From a bacterium (lineage in GTDB: Bacteria > SZUA-79 > Acidulodesulfobacterales > Acidulodesulfobacteraceae), in the NCBI GenBank assembly GCA_021794335.1, contig JAJYQZ010000045.1, positions 1-5,058 on the forward strand: a stretch of DNA of 5,058 nt, in the 5' to 3' direction. Of the stretch, positions 4,264 to 5,058 are shown piece by piece. Under the pieces are notes generated by a model that searched no databases, was not told the DNA's origin, and saw nothing but the letters and a program-made list of their open reading frames with translations. The translations under genes were made by a program, and so were the position numbers. Numbering within the stretch: position 1 is the stretch's first letter; every line of letters starts with the position of its first letter.

Positions 4264-5058
4264 ATGCTTGTAAAGTCCGAAATAGTAAAGGAATTAAAGA
4301 AAACAGGTTTACGTTGGACTTTTATCGCCAATTATTTGCAAATTGACCCCCGACGGAAAATGTTCTATGAACCCAGTAAAAAAGTAAGATTGGACTATAT
4401 TTGGCGAAATCTATCAAAAAAAATTGAAAGCATCATTGAAAAAAGAATTGCAAAATTTATAATGGACACAGAAAAATATTTAAAAGACGATACTATCGAT
4501 AATTATCTTAAAGCCCTTAAACCCGAAGATATTATTAGTCTTTCAAGCCGTCTTACCGGCGAAGACATAAAACGCAGATTAAATTTCTTAACTCAATCTG
4601 CCAGAGGAGCAACATTCGATAAAATTTGGGAGATCGAAAAAGAGGAAAATGAAGAAAGCGATTTAAAATTGACCGCCGATGAGATATATTGGCTTATTAA
4701 AAATTATAAAAGCGGTATTTCTGAAAAGCCGGAGCCGGAGTTTGTTCCGGAAATCATCGATTGTCGCAAAGAAACCTCCTTTGCTCCTGAAACAATTGAT
4801 TATAAAGACGAGATTAAATATCTATTTAAAAACGGCGTTAAAAAATATACGATTGGTCGTTTAAATCAACTACATGAATACGGCGCAATTCAATCAAACT
4901 CAGGAACCCTTTTTCACTTTGAGAAATATTTTAAAAAACCGCTTAAGGTAAACAAAAACAGAAATTATATATTCGACGATAACATTAAAAAAGACATTGC
5001 GGAATTTATAACGATAAACAAAATACCTGCTACATTTGAAAATGCAAGCAAGATGATT
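4264..5058 (+). CDS. Unrecognised protein with HTH-like segments, C-terminus beyond window
   Basis: An ATG-started frame stays open for 265 codons to the right edge, with a ribosome site (4249-4254) and promoter just upstream. The family is not recognised. Residues 1-50 (KSEIVKELKKTGLRWTFIANYLQI, followed by a basic patch) look like a helical DNA-binding N-terminus in which FIANYLQI resembles an HTH positioning helix. Residues about 51-125 are helical and charged. A Pro/Glu linker (KPEPEFVPE, 155-163) leads to a second domain, where KKYTIGRLNQLHEYGAI (193-209) resembles a MerR- or AlpA-like HTH. YIFDDNIKKDIAEFI (235-249) follows. No catalytic motif, signal peptide or membrane segment is seen. 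Transcribed away from the integrase operon, it could be a regulator, replication initiator or small-terminase-like DNA binder. None of these is demonstrated, and the HTH readings are tentative. Confidence 0.7.
   Translation, partial: MLVKSEIVKELKKTGLRWTFIANYLQIDPRRKMFYEPSKKVRLDYIWRNLSKKIESIIEKRIAKFIMDTEKYLKDDTIDNYLKALKPEDIISLSSRLTGEDIKRRLNFLTQSARGATFDKIWEIEKEENEESDLKLTADEIYWLIKNYKSGISEKPEPEFVPEIIDCRKETSFAPETIDYKDEIKYLFKNGVKKYTIGRLNQLHEYGAIQSNSGTLFHFEKYFKKPLKVNKNRNYIFDDNIKKDIAEFITINKIPATFENASKMI

Noticed and set aside
4679..4864. Rightward 61-codon frame
   Set aside because: It lies within the longer rightward gene in another frame and has no ribosome site of its own.

Overview
The window is AT-rich bacterial DNA that looks like one end of an integrative element (integrative plasmid, phage satellite or prophage-like island). 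Five tightly packed genes read leftward and lie left of a gene-poor, AT-rich control region of about 700 bp. One gene reads rightward out of that region and off the right edge. The integrase resembles the Integrase_1/Phage_int_SAM_2 type known mainly from Proteobacteria, so a low-GC Gram-negative host is likely, but nothing here fixes the phylum.

Leftward operon, in order of transcription. (1) 3551-3252 is a 99-residue protein resembling a free-standing core-binding domain of a tyrosine recombinase. (2) 3255-2254 is a complete tyrosine recombinase whose start overlaps the previous stop by 4 bases. (3) 2251-1847 is a small, very basic protein of unknown function whose C-terminus is encoded by what appears to be an inserted palindromic mini-element. 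(4) 1802-903 is a Toprim primase-like protein whose N-terminal zinc-finger-like region has lost nearly all metal ligands. (5) 912-1, cut by the left edge, is a DUF3987-type P-loop ATPase, the family usually found as the helicase half of mobile-element primase-helicases. Gaps are -4, +2, about +44 and -10 bases, so the set is probably one transcript linking recombination to element replication.

Control region, about 3552-4263. It contains a structured, relatively GC-rich island (about 3596-3780) with a long hairpin at 3701-3737. The hairpin folds better as the rightward transcript and may be a non-coding RNA or a DNA recombination/origin structure. Next to it are a leftward terminator-like hairpin (3814-3835), a GGTATAATT inverted repeat with a consensus -10 on each strand (3849-3875), a smaller inverted repeat (3892-3908), a second leftward terminator-like hairpin (4056-4082), and a rightward promoter and ribosome site (4215-4254).

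Rightward gene, 4264 to the edge: 265 residues seen, not recognised, with two helix-turn-helix-like stretches. Its divergent position suits a DNA-binding regulator or replication protein, but this is inference. No tRNA, rRNA, CRISPR array or transposase was found, and no attachment core can be identified from this window alone.
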